Under the pieces are notes generated by a model that was not told the DNA's origin, made no database searches, and saw only the letters and a list, made by a program, of their open reading frames with translations. DNA of 64,000 nt from Ricinus communis. Taxonomy: Eukaryota; Streptophyta; Magnoliopsida; Malpighiales; Euphorbiaceae. Made by a program: the position numbers and the translations under genes. Where the stretch lies: contig NC_063256.1 in the NCBI RefSeq assembly GCF_019578655.1, positions 6,386,001 to 6,450,000 on the forward strand, written 5' to 3'. Below are positions 13,081 to 23,932 of this stretch, piece by piece. Within the stretch, counting starts at the first letter, position 1. The number at the start of each line of letters is the position of its first letter.

Positions 13081-14150
13081 GGAGGTGTCTTCTTATGATT
13101 AAGGAAACAAGGAGAAATGGAAGACTGATCTTACAAAACAATTAGAAATACCCAAATACAAACCAATTCAAGAAAAGGTAGTAAGGGAAAGATTATAAAG
13201 ATGGGTTTTTAGAAAGATCGAGGATGTTAAAGGAAAGCCACTAATGACATACCCAGAGTGGATTTTCTAGTAATAATTCAACACTTGTACTGGTTTGACT
13301 TTTTTTTCTTAAAAGAATCTTTTCTTGCCACCACACTATAATTTGTTCTAAAAATAATTAATTTCCTATTTTATTTGTACTCTTTCCTTTTCTTTTCTTT
13401 TCTTTCTTTTTCTGGCACTCTTTGGCTACTTCCTCCTCCTGACGGAATCATACAGATATTATTTCTTTTTCTTTTCTTTTTTTCCTACTAAATGTGCAAG
13501 TGAGTGGCTTTGGCTTTTTCCCGCGACGCCATGGCTAGAAAATATTTTTATTTTCTGAAGCTCTCTCTTTTTCTTGCTATTTTGGTTCTTATGCTTCTTA
13601 AATTTTTCTGGGGTCTAAATTATACGCAGTATAAAACAAATTGCAGAGGATTTCATTATTGAAAACTGTAATTTAATATTTTAATAAGATATTATCTGTT
13701 AAGAATGCAAAATATTTAGCATTTAACCAAAACAACAATATTAGTAAATCAATATTATAACTCATCTACTGATATAACAAATGTTATTTTTTACAATGGG
13801 ATATTAAGTTGACATTAATTTTGTTAACATAGTGTAAAGAGTAACCTACGAATGATGATATATTTTATTATTTATTATTTATTATATTTATATTAAATAG
13901 GATTATGGTCGACAACACAAGACTATACGCATTGAAATATTTTCTATTTTTGACATGTGACAATTACTAGATGTGTAAATTACAATAATCGTTTTGGAAT
14001 GATGATGGAAAGTGATAAGAAATAGCAGATATTCTACCTTTCCTGGGCATCTCATCTTTAATGTTTTCTCTAGCATTCGTTACTGACTACATATAGAAAT
14101 AACATTGCAGTTGCTTTTTTCTTTTTTCTTTTTCCATTTAAAGTTTAATA
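13081..14150. other. Upstream region of the AHP gene, non-coding
   Basis: This contains the AHP 5' leader and promoter (reading leftward from 13080), with pyrimidine-rich plus-strand tracts near 13,310-13,500, then AT-rich DNA. No further gene is recognisable up to the candidate exon at 14,250-14,393. Confidence 0.5.
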
Positions 14151-14176
14151 TTTTTTTTTAAAAGAAAAGAGAAGCC

Positions 14177-14393
14177 TTTATTGTTTATATATCACAATCA
14201 CATCTCACGAGACTGCTTCCACAAAAATAAGTTGCTTCCAATTGCTACTTCATACTTGGTACAGAAGCTTTGGCAGATCATGCAGAAAACTGGAGGAAAC
14301 CAATAGCCTAGTGACAGAATGACCCCAGTAATGCACATTGCTATTATTAAGTAATTTAATAGATGTCAATTCTTTCAATACCCCATATCCACG
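14177..14393 (-). other. Candidate orphan 3' terminal exon with poly(A) signal
   Basis: On the minus strand a splice-acceptor-like pyrimidine tract ending TTTTAAG (about 14,394) is followed by 47 open codons ending in TGA at 14,250-14,252. An AATAAA signal at 14,177-14,182 and a run of nine A residues at 14,151-14,159 come next. The order exon, stop, AATAAA, A-run looks like the 3' end of a transcript or a 3'-truncated retrocopy. The peptide contains NSNVHYWGHSVTRLL, which I do not recognise, and I found no matching upstream exons. It could also be chance. Confidence 0.25.
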
Positions 14394-14589
14394 CTTAAAA
14401 TAAAATAAACATTAAAAACAAGATTGCCAAGTAAATTTTGTCACGAAAACGTTAATTCGCCTAGAACTTGAGGAGTAAAAGAAAATAACGAATATTTAAT
14501 ACACACACTCCACAATCATTATCTCAATTTTCCTTGAGAGGGTTTTTTTTCTTGTGTGTGATTACTAGGAACTAAGTCCCACAACAAAA

Positions 14590-16549
14590 ACTCAAAAAAA
14601 CATCCCTCTGACGGCTGGCTGCAGAAGCACATGTTGTAAGCAATGGACGAGTACGAGTAGCAGCAGAATAGCCGGTTGCATATAAGATGGCCGACTTCGT
14701 GTTCATCTAAAGTGCGACCATTGAGTTGGCTTTATGCTAAATATGCAAAAGAGCAACAGCGTCTGTTCTTAAGGACCTGCTTAAATATTAATGCCGGACA
14801 AAAGAGAAGGAGCCACTACTATCAGCAGCATCCACAAAATCATATCAGCAACCTACCAGGTGTAGGTAGGGTGAGCATTCCATCATCCTATCCCAGCACG
14901 GCTGAAGGAATATCTAAAAAATCCTAAAGTCCTGGTAGCTCCAGAGAAAGGAAGGCCTTTGATCTTATACATAGTAGTTATGGTAGCTATTAATGAAGAG
15001 ACATTCAACCTGGATGATCTTGTTGAGGCCAGAGTTCATATTGAAATCCCAGTGGGAAAAGGCATTCAAACATCCCCCGTATTGATAAAGTGGGTAATCT
15101 TCAAAGGCTAGTTTATTTTTGACTCATTACGGTCTTGATAGGGACGAGAGTAGGACAATGAATAAGCGAGATGTGGGCGCTGCTTCAGTAGAGGCCCCGA
15201 GTGCCTCCGATTCAAATCTACACACGAGTGGATCGTCGACAGCGCCTCGCCTTCTCGGACTAAGACTAAGACTGTCTGTATCTTGCTGCACGTGCACCAA
15301 GTTTATCCATCTCAGCCCAATTCAAATTTCAAAAGAATAGTAGGGAGACATCTTTTGATCATGAGCATGTGCCTTTGACGAGGGCCCATGTAAGAGAGGA
15401 TTGAAAAGGGCCTCTCACAAAAACCCAGTGACTTGTCTTGGTCGGAGTGTTAATAGGGCAAATTTGGTGACTAGGACCCACACTGTGTTTGCTAACCAAC
15501 CTCTTGGGCCATAAGCCCATGGGCCTGCTCGGGTTGGCCTGTTTCAACCTAAACTTAGGGCCACGTCTCCCTCTTCTAGTAGGTGCAAGTAGTAAAAGAA
15601 ATATCATTTCATTAATATCATTCCAATCAGTAAAGGAATAGTTCTACTCTTAGCTAGGTATGACTTTTTCGAGCAATCAATCTGCTTATCGCTTCAAAAT
15701 AAGTCACTTCTTGCTAAAAGTAGAACTCTTCTTAGGGTGGACTACATGAGTCTTATGAAATAGAGTCGAGGTGGGAGCAAAGGCTTTCTAGGAGATAAGT
15801 CAACAAATGTTCCCCTGGGGCAGACATAAGAATTTCTAATTCCTTTTACCACCATCATTTTCTGATTCACCTGCTCAAACGAGAGTTTAAGTTCCGGAAC
15901 TAGTGCCTGCCCACTGTTTTACTGAAAGTTTGGTCTAAAAGTCTCAATCTTTCTTAAGTTAAGAAGCCAGAGCAAGTGCATGTAGCGACGGGATGTAGAT
16001 GTTGATTTTGGAAGTCGAGAACTTTTTTAGTTAGAATGCCATCGACACAGTTGATGCTTCCACTTTTCTTTGGTCCCAACATGACCCCGACCAAGCGTAA
16101 CGACCGCAAAAGGTACGACCGAAGAATTCATCTCCAAGCCAACAGCATGTCGGACAGGTCTTGAGGAGGATATAGCTAAGTGACTCTCAGACTAGTTCTC
16201 CCTTTGGAACTTTATGGCTAATGACCTGTCGAGGATTCTTCAGTCAAGCGCATCCGAGCAACTTTAAAGTCGAGCTCCAAAATTCAAACGAGAATGAGGG
16301 TGTGGGATTAAAGTAAGACATGGATCGTGTGTTATAATACGTAACCAGGCTAAGGGACGCTATCGGGATATAAGAGACTTTGCTTCATTTCATTTCCAAT
16401 GGCAAAGATTTGTCTCTTTCCCACTCCTTCAATCACTATATCTAACCTTCCTCCCAAAATAACCCTAATATTAAAACTGTTCAAACGTGGGCAGTTTTGG
16501 ACCTACGCAACGCTCAAAGCAATCAAAATCTTTATTGGTCGTCTCCGTG
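14590..16549. other. Older repeat-derived sequence flanking the Athila insertion (left side)
   Basis: This stretch is less AT-rich than its surroundings and has several broken open frames but no intact domain. Before the Athila insertion it was continuous with the sequence to the right of 27,744, which contains a degraded Ty3/gypsy protease. It is therefore probably part of the same old repeat. I could not identify LTR boundaries or a coding domain within it. Confidence 0.4.
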
Positions 16550-16554
16550 TTAAT
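16550..16554. repeat. Target-site duplication, left copy (TTAAT)
   Basis: The five bases left of the element read TTAAT, and the five right of it (27,740-27,744) read TTAGT. Four of five match, as expected for a Ty3/gypsy 5-bp target duplication with one later mutation. Confidence 0.6.
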
Positions 16555-17859
16555 TGGTGGGTGTCGAATCCAACAAAAATAAGTTCCTACTCCTCAAATA
16601 AAAACAACTTGTAAATAGTGACAAGTAGGGTCGAATCCATAGAGATTGGTAATATTTATTTCTTTAACAAAATTCAAATAAAATTAGGGGGGTTTTAAAT
16701 TTGGAATCAAAACAAATTAAACTAGAAATCAATTAGAAATAATAATAAAATTTGAGAAGATAAATCAATATGAGAAAACTCCAACCCAAGGTATAATCTC
16801 AGTTTTAATTCATTGAATTGATCATTGATGCAAATATAATTTCTAAATCCATTAATAAATTAGTTATAGTTGTTGAGAAGCTCTAACAACCTAATTTCTT
16901 CTTAATTTTTCGTTAATCAATAGAAGCCATTTGATTAATTCTCTTATTGAATAAACAACCCTAGAAAAGCTTCCAAGGTTTAATTTACCAATAGCAATGC
17001 AATTTAGAGAAACTCAACCCTAGCCAACAAATACATAAGATGAATTCGTTTAGACTAGATCTTGTATCCACATAACATGGGTATGTTATTCTACAACTAA
17101 TCATTAGAATAATTAAACAATTATGGATTTAATATTCTAATTTGGCATAGACTATCTTGATAATTGAGTAATAGGCCTTCTCACACAATCAACAAAAATA
17201 GAATTCCTAATAGACATAGAAGATACATGAATATTAATAGATTTGAGAAAATAATGAAGAACAATTAAATCTCACAACCCATATGAATTCAAACCTTAAT
17301 TAACCTTGAGTTGGAAAGAAAAGAGTTCAACCACACATAATTGTTGTAGAGAAAATAAAGCAAAGAAGGAAAACAATGGATGATAGGAAGAAAACTAGTT
17401 TGCAGCCCCCTTTTCTCCAAACCTAAAAAAAACTCCCTTTGTCTCTTTTCATTTTTTTCTTTTCATAGGAAAACTTGGTCCCTAAGAATTCCTAAAATAA
17501 CCTTAAGTTGTGAGGGGTTTTTAGTAAATAAACATTCCCAAAAATAATTTAAAAAGTCACGTGGCAAATAGTATCACTTTAAGCTTCTTTTCACAAATTC
17601 GGATTTCTGGAATATGTCGTGGGCACGCTCTAACTGAAGTGATCTTCTGCCATCTTTTCTCCATTTTATCCAAAATTCTCCAAAGCATCAATCTCTATGA
17701 AAACTCATCAAATATTATCCTTTCAGCTTCATGTTGCATCAAAGCATTCCTTTTAACATGAAAATCAATAATCACATTTAAAATCCATACTTAAGCATAA
17801 ATACTTCAATAATATCCAAGAAAATATGATAATTAGTATGCATAAAATCCACACTATCA
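16555..17859 (-). repeat. 3' LTR of the Athila-type element
   Basis: A direct repeat of 26,433-27,739. On the sense (minus) strand it begins TGATAGTGTGG and ends CACCCACCA. The sequence matching the TATA box of the 5' LTR is altered here (TATGAAA instead of TATAAAA). A polypurine-type stretch just upstream (about 17,860-17,872 on the minus strand, GTGTAGGGTATTT) would prime plus-strand synthesis, but it is a weak polypurine tract. Confidence 0.95.
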
Positions 17860-19413
17860 AAATACCCTACACTTGAACAATACTTGTCCTCAAGTATTCA
17901 TTAAAATCATCAAGCATACTCAGTTTTCTCTCAACTCCTCTCATGACATATTCATTCATGATATAAATTATCACGTCTCACTTTTTCGAATCAAAATATA
18001 GCAAGAGATAAATGCAATCCACAAATGAGTCTTTTCAAGTAAACACAAATGAGTATCAATTTTCTTAATAAGTTCAAAATCAAAGTGCAATAAAACTTTA
18101 ACACCCTCCCAAGGATTTCTCTCAATGCACTCAAGGTGTTTTAGGATAATTATAAACTCTCAAGTCAATGCGTAGAAAGAATTTTACCATAAGCTTGCTT
18201 ATATATCAAATCTCCACCACTAAACAATGAATCAAATGCAAAAATCAAAGAGTCTTAATAAGATTGTAATGAGGCTTAGGTAATGAGTAGGAAATAAGAG
18301 AATTTGGCTATGAATAAGTTGAAGAATTTTTTACAAAAACATATATACATGAAACTTAACCTTTAGGAATAATAATATTCAATTCAAGTTACATTCTGAC
18401 ACACAATATATTTCTCATGAACTCCTTTTTATTCCCTTTTTTTTCGCTTTTTCTTTTCGTTTTTTTTAAATTCCTACTTTCTTTCCTTTCTCGCTTTCTT
18501 TTTTTTTGAATTATCTTTGAAGAAGACTTTATTTAGTTTCTTCCAGAACTTAAGAAATAGCACAATATAATTGCAACTTGAAGTCCTAATAATCATCCAA
18601 AAATTTCATGCATATAAATTTACAAAATCCTTCAACTTAGGTTACAAAAGAGGTAAAATGAAAGAAAAGGCTATAATGGGTTAAATGAAAATTAATAAAC
18701 AAAGAAAGGGTTTAAGGCTCAATATCGGTTCGCTAGGGGTAAAGTCAGGGTGGTTCTTTTTTTAGACGTTCAAATTGGTTATCCCTAATTTCCCTTATCA
18801 TATTAATGCATTCAATCCATTAATGTGACCTTAATATGTATAACAAAGCAAGTTCTAGAAAAATCAATCTACACGTGACAATCACACAATCAAGAAAAAT
18901 ATCGAGCATATTGTGGCGAATGCTCTTAGGCTCAAAAGTTCACAAAAAGTGATTGTGTGTTAAGTTCTATGCACTTTTTCATTCAAATCAATTATAAAAA
19001 TAATACTCACAATGCAACACATAAAAACTCAATCATTTATGCAAATCTCTTATTATATTTTAACTCAATCAAGCAATTCTCAGCAATTTAAATCATGGAT
19101 TCATAAGTCACAATCATAGAACAATACCAAAAAAAATTAACATGCATGTACAGTGCCCCAAAACAGCCTATAAACACCCTACACTTATCTCATACATTGT
19201 CCCCAATGTATTTATATAATGCCTAACATATCAAATTGGAAATAAAATATAGGAATGGTGAAACTTCCCCGAGTATGTTAGGCATAGCAAAAATGTTTAG
19301 CAGTAAGGTGGATATGGTGGAGTAAAACCCATGTGCTTGAAGAAAGCCATCAAATTTAATTCCATTTCTATTTGTCATTGTTCAAGGCGTTGGAGTTGTT
19401 CAGTATATCGCCC

Positions 19414-20493
19414 TTAGGAGGATGATCCAGGAGGAGATGGTTCATTGTTGGAAATTAAATTCTCCTCCTCATTCTCGTCCTGACGGAGTTTTCGCTTTGA
19501 AATGTTCTTCGCGATAGGACCTGTAGACTGAAAACAAGGCACACATTCCTTCTTCCACACTAAACCCATACTCATTAAGCATTTTATATCCAAAGGGTGC
19601 ATATCACAAGCAACATGCAATGCATTATTATCAATATCGAGCAAATTTGTGTGTATAGCCAATTGAGTAATCAAAGAACCTAGAATCATAGGACGCTTCT
19701 TCACAATAACATTGTCAAATTGAGAAGCCAACCAATATCCAAGGTTCAATTTAATTCCATTTTGCATGCACCACAAGAAAAAGAACTCAGTTTTTGAAAG
19801 TATGCCAGAATTATCTTTTCTTCCTGAAAAAGTGAAAGCTAGAAACCTATGAATATATTTCAAGGCTTGGTCATGTAGATAACTAGCTTGTGATTTACTA
19901 GGGTTATATCTGACGCCTATAGACATTTGCTTATACAAAGGAACTGGTTCAAATGCAGGTGAAAAATCACAAACAGACTTCGCATATTCATCAGTTTTAG
20001 CATAATCATCTGTGATAAAACCAAAGGCAAGATTAAATTGTGTGATAGAGAGTTTGAACTCCCTACCCAACAACCTAAAATACACTACACCTGAAGTGTT
20101 CAAATTAATATCAACTTTTTTGTCAAACTCAAAAGTAGTGTAAAACTCACGCACAAGTTCAATATAACATGGATAATTAATTGAAAAGTATGTTTGCCAT
20201 CCAATATTATCAATGTATTTATCCACATCTTCTTTAATATTCAATTTTTCTAAAGCCAAACAATCAATATATTTGCAAGGAATAATAGATGGCTGAGAGA
20301 AAAATTTATACCTTTCTTTGTGGACTTGCTTACTGAATATCAAATTTCCTTTCAATTCAGTTTCGGATGGGGGCAAAATATGCATCCCTTTCCCAATTCG
20401 TGCTCGTGAGCTTGAAGCATTTGGTTTGGCCTTGCGCGGTTGTTGTGGAGTTGCCTTTAGCTTTGGCTTGTGAACCGTCTTTTTCTTAACCAT
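19414..20493 (-). CDS. Extra 3' ORF of the Athila-type element (ATHILA ORF-1-like), 359 aa, intact
   Basis: A continuous frame from ATG (20,491-20,493) to TAA (19,414-19,416) in the same sense as gag-pol, at the position after integrase where Athila elements carry an env-like or accessory ORF. The N-terminus is basic and low-complexity (MVKKKTVHKPK). The body contains blocks such as CKYIDCLALEKLNIKEDV, VVYFRLLGREFKLSITQFN and LAFGFI, which resemble the Pfam ATHILA ORF-1 type proteins as I remember them. I saw no signal peptide or clear transmembrane helix, so an envelope role is not supported. The C-terminus is acidic and ends in PSPPGSSS. It remains open although the neighbouring gag-pol is riddled with lesions. 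Function unknown. Confidence 0.75.
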   Translation of the reverse strand: MVKKKTVHKPKLKATPQQPRKAKPNASSSRARIGKGMHILPPSETELKGNLIFSKQVHKERYKFFSQPSIIPCKYIDCLALEKLNIKEDVDKYIDNIGWQTYFSINYPCYIELVREFYTTFEFDKKVDINLNTSGVVYFRLLGREFKLSITQFNLAFGFITDDYAKTDEYAKSVCDFSPAFEPVPLYKQMSIGVRYNPSKSQASYLHDQALKYIHRFLAFTFSGRKDNSGILSKTEFFFLWCMQNGIKLNLGYWLASQFDNVIVKKRPMILGSLITQLAIHTNLLDIDNNALHVACDMHPLDIKCLMSMGLVWKKECVPCFQSTGPIAKNISKRKLRQDENEEENLISNNEPSPPGSSS

Positions 20494-20570
20494 TGGACTA
20501 ATTTTTTTATAAAGAAGGAGGACAAATGAGAAGAACAAGTGTCTTCTTTGAGTGTTGTAATTTGGTGAGG

Positions 20571-20750
20571 GCGTGCGGTGTCGGCGGCTATCTTGCGTAG
20601 CGGGCTGGGCGGTTGATCGGCGTTACGATCACGAGGCCGCAGTCTTGCCAGCTCGTCAAGTTGTCGCGGTCGCTGAGGCATGCGTTGACGAAATTTTTTG
20701 GTCGGGCCGGTGCGGAAGGCTTCGGGTTACTGGCTTTGCGAGTGGCGTGC
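20571..20750. other. GC-rich, CpG-dense block upstream of the Athila extra ORF
   Basis: By hand count 113 of 180 bases are G or C (63%), with 24 CpG dinucleotides, in an element that is otherwise about one-third GC. The block ends 78 nt upstream of the ORF start codon (sense strand). It codes for an arginine- and proline-rich peptide in one minus frame (PQRPRQLDELARLRPRD) that overlaps the ORF 5' end out of frame. It may be an internal promoter, captured sequence or a conserved RNA segment; none of these is proven. Confidence 0.7.
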
Positions 20751-21085
20751 ATAAAATATTAGGGTAAAAGAAATTTTGATGAAAAAAATAAAAATTGGTG
20801 AATAATTTTTTTTTTATGAATTCTTTAGAATTTGGAGCAGAAGATCTTCTCTGTTAGAGCGTGGGCACACTCTGTTATCTTTATGTTAACTCAAAATGTA
20901 GTGCTGCCTCTAAACATAGTTCTTCTCTACCTTGCTAACTCATAAAAATAAAATTAGTAAGGAAGCACGAAAATTAACTATAAAACTGCAAAAGGACAAG
21001 AAAGTAAAACAAACTAAAAAGTAAATTTGGGTTGCCTCCTAAAAAGCGCCTTTATTTAATGTCTCTGGCTAGACATGGCTGCACG

Positions 21086-22422
21086 CTATGTATAACTTGG
21101 ACACTCCAAGTTAATTTCTGCAATATTATCAAGTTGAAATCCCTCATAGAAAGGTTTTAGACGTTGACCATTAACTTTAAATATTTTTCCAGTATCTTGG
21201 CTTTGAATTTCTACTGCACCATGAGAAAAAATATTAGTGACAGTAAAAGGACCACTCCATCTAGAATGCAACTTACTTGAAAATATTTGAGTTTAGAATT
21301 GTAGAGAAGAACTTTTTGTCCGATACAAAAGCTCTTTCTAGAAATCAAATTATCATGAAATTTCTTTGTCTTTTCTTTGTAAATTCGTGCATTCTCATAT
21401 GCATCTAGACGAATTTCTTCTAGCTCTTGTAGTTGCAATCTTCTTTGTGAACCAGCTTCATCCATCTCCATATTGCATTGCTTGACAGCCCAATATGCTT
21501 TATGTTCCAATTCAACTGGGAGGTGACATGGCTTCCCAAAGATTAGACGATAAGGGGACATACCTATAGGGGTTTTATAAGCCGTTCTATATGACCATAG
21601 CGCATCTTCAAGTCTTGCACTCCAATCTTTCCTATTAGGATTGACAACTTTTTCAAGGATCGATTTGATTTCTCTATTGGAGACTTCTGCTTGCCCACTT
21701 GTTTACGGGTGATAGGCTGTAGAAGTATGGTGTGTGACATTGTACTTTTTCAATAAGGCTTCAACCACTCTATTGCAAAAATGAGTGCCACGGTCACTAA
21801 TCAAAGCTCTCGGTGTGCCAAATGTTGAGAAAATCTGAGACTTAAGAAAATCTACAACAACTTTAGAATCATTAGTCCGGTAGCTTTTGCCTACCCACCT
21901 TTGAAACATAATCCAAAGCAGAAGTATGTAATATTGCCATTAGAAGGAGGAAAAGGGCCCATGAAATCTATGTCCCAAACATCAAATATTTCACAAATAA
22001 GAATGGAGGTAAGGGGCATTTGGTCTCTATGTCCTAAGTTTCCTATCTTTTGACAAATTTCGCATGCTTTACAAAACATGTATGAATCACGAAATAAATT
22101 GGGCCAAAATAATCCACATTCTAACACCTTACGAGCCGTTCTTTTGGGGCCAAAGTGCCCCTCCACATGCATATGAATGATAAAATGTTAGAATGGATGC
22201 AACTTCATGTTGTGACACACATCTTCTAATAATTTGATCAGAGCAAAATTTCCACAAGTAAGGAACATCCCATATATAATATTTGGCATCACTCTTAATT
22301 CGATCCTTCTGAGCCCTAGATAAATCATTTGGTAGCGTTCTAGTAACTAAGTAGTTAACTAAATCAAAAAAACCAAGGAATAGAATTAGGAATAGAAAAG
22401 AGGTGCTCATCTGGAAATTCAT
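21086..22422 (-). pseudogene. Integrase region of the Athila-type pol, disrupted
   Basis: This holds the HHCC zinc-binding end (CKACEICQKIGNLGHRDQMP) and the catalytic core with WDIDFMGPF (first Asp) and ALISDRGTHFCN (second Asp). The core end follows in another frame, then a C-terminal part ([19 protein letters not shown]). The pieces lie in at least three frames (21,211-21,561; 21,703-21,909; 21,891-22,172; 22,129-22,422), so several indels separate them. A TAA stop at 21,703-21,705 follows YHP, where retroelements normally have Gln. That is a CAA to TAA change of the kind expected from cytosine deamination. No functional integrase can be made. Confidence 0.88.
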
Positions 22423-23932
22423 CCTTCAAGGGTGATGGCTCTTCATTTGTGATTAAGCGACTAAGGTGATCCGCGACCAAATTCTCTGTTCCTTTCTTGT
22501 CTTTTATTGTCAAGTTGAACTCTTGTAGTAAGAGTATCCAACGAATAAGCCTTGGCTTTGCGTCCTTCTTGGAAAGCAAATACTTGAGAGCTACATGATC
22601 AGAGTAAACAACCACGTTAGTTCCAAGTAAATATGAGCGAAATTTCTCTAAAGCAAAAATAATGGCTAAAAGTTCTTTTTCCGTTGTTGTGTAGTTGCAT
22701 TGTGCATTGTCTAGTGATCTTGAGGCGTAGTAAATGACATGTGGAGCTTTTCCTACTCTTTGCCCAAGGGCCACCACGATATGGTGCAATTTACTCGCAT
22801 CATGATCTCAAAGCGGAAGGGTCCAATCTAGTGGTTGAATAATTGGTCAAGTTGGCGCATCTTTCAATTTATCAAATGCCTCCTTGCATGACTCATCGAG
22901 TACAAACTCAACATCCTTTTGTAGTAAGCGACATAATGGTTGAGCTACTTTCGAAAAATCCTTGATAAAACGTCGATAGAATCCTGCATGACCAAGAAAA
23001 GAACGAACTTCCCGCATACTAGCGAGGCAAGGCAGGGATTTAATCACATCTATCTTAGATTTATCAACTTCAATTCCTCTAGATGACACAACATGACCTA
23101 GAATAAGACCTTGGTCAACCATGAAGTGACACTTTTCATAATTTAAAATTAGGTTTGTTTCTATGCACCGCTTAAGAATTTTAGTAAGGTTAGCCAAACA
23201 TTCATTAAAAGAATTTCCATAGACCGTAAAATCATCCATAAAAACTTCTATGATGTTCTCTACATAATCTGAAAATATACTAACCATACACCTTTGGAAG
23301 GTTGCGGGTGCATTACAAACACCAAACGGCATTCGTCGATATACAAAGGTCCCAAATGGACAAGTGAAGGTTGTCTTTTCTTGGTCTTCGGGTGCCACTG
23401 GAACTTGGTGAAAACCTGATTGACTATCAAGACAACAAAAGTGAGAACGACCGGCTAAACGCTCAAGCATTTGATCAATAAATGGGAGAGGAAAATGATC
23501 TTTCCGGGTTGAAGTATTCAATTTTCTATAATCTATACAAAACTTCACCATTTTAATCACGTTGGAACCGACTCAACATCTGAATTCTCTCAATCTCAAG
23601 TTATACCTGCTTCTTTGGGACAACTTGAATTGGACTTACCCATTTACTATCGGAAATTGGGTAGATCATACCTGCATCAAGAAGTTTCATAATTTCTTTC
23701 TTTACTTCCATCATAGGAGGTTTAGTCGGCGTTGGGAGCCTTCTACTAGATGGCTTGCTCTCCTCACAAGTATTCTATGCATGCTGAGAGGCTCGATCCT
23801 TTGAAATCGCTATAGTCCACCCAATTGCTTTGTACTCTCTAAGTACCCGAATCAACACCTCTTCTTTCAAAGTAGTAAGTTTATTAGATATGATAAACGG
23901 CAAGGATTCATTTTCTCCTAAAAACACATACT
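22364..23932 (-). pseudogene. Reverse transcriptase and RNase H region of the Athila-type pol, disrupted
   Basis: The RT fragment 22,847-23,560 contains DYRKLN, PFGTFVYRRMPFG, NAPATFQRCM and the catalytic FMDD (Asp codon at 23,234-23,236). The RNase H fragment 22,364-22,789 contains [20 protein letters not shown] and [12 protein letters not shown]. The start of the RT region (about 23,570-23,930) is in another frame after a stop at 23,933. The RT and RNase H fragments are separated by a stop near 22,847 and about 55 nt with stop codons. The residues at the RT active site are still present, but the polyprotein is interrupted repeatedly. Confidence 0.9.

Noticed and set aside
20494..20538. N-terminal extension of the Athila extra ORF by 15 residues
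   Set aside because: It would start at TTG; the first ATG is at 20,491-20,493.
20457..20681. Arg/Pro-rich minus-strand frame through the CpG block
   Set aside because: Out of frame with the ORF it overlaps, and composition alone explains it. Kept only as a composition anomaly.
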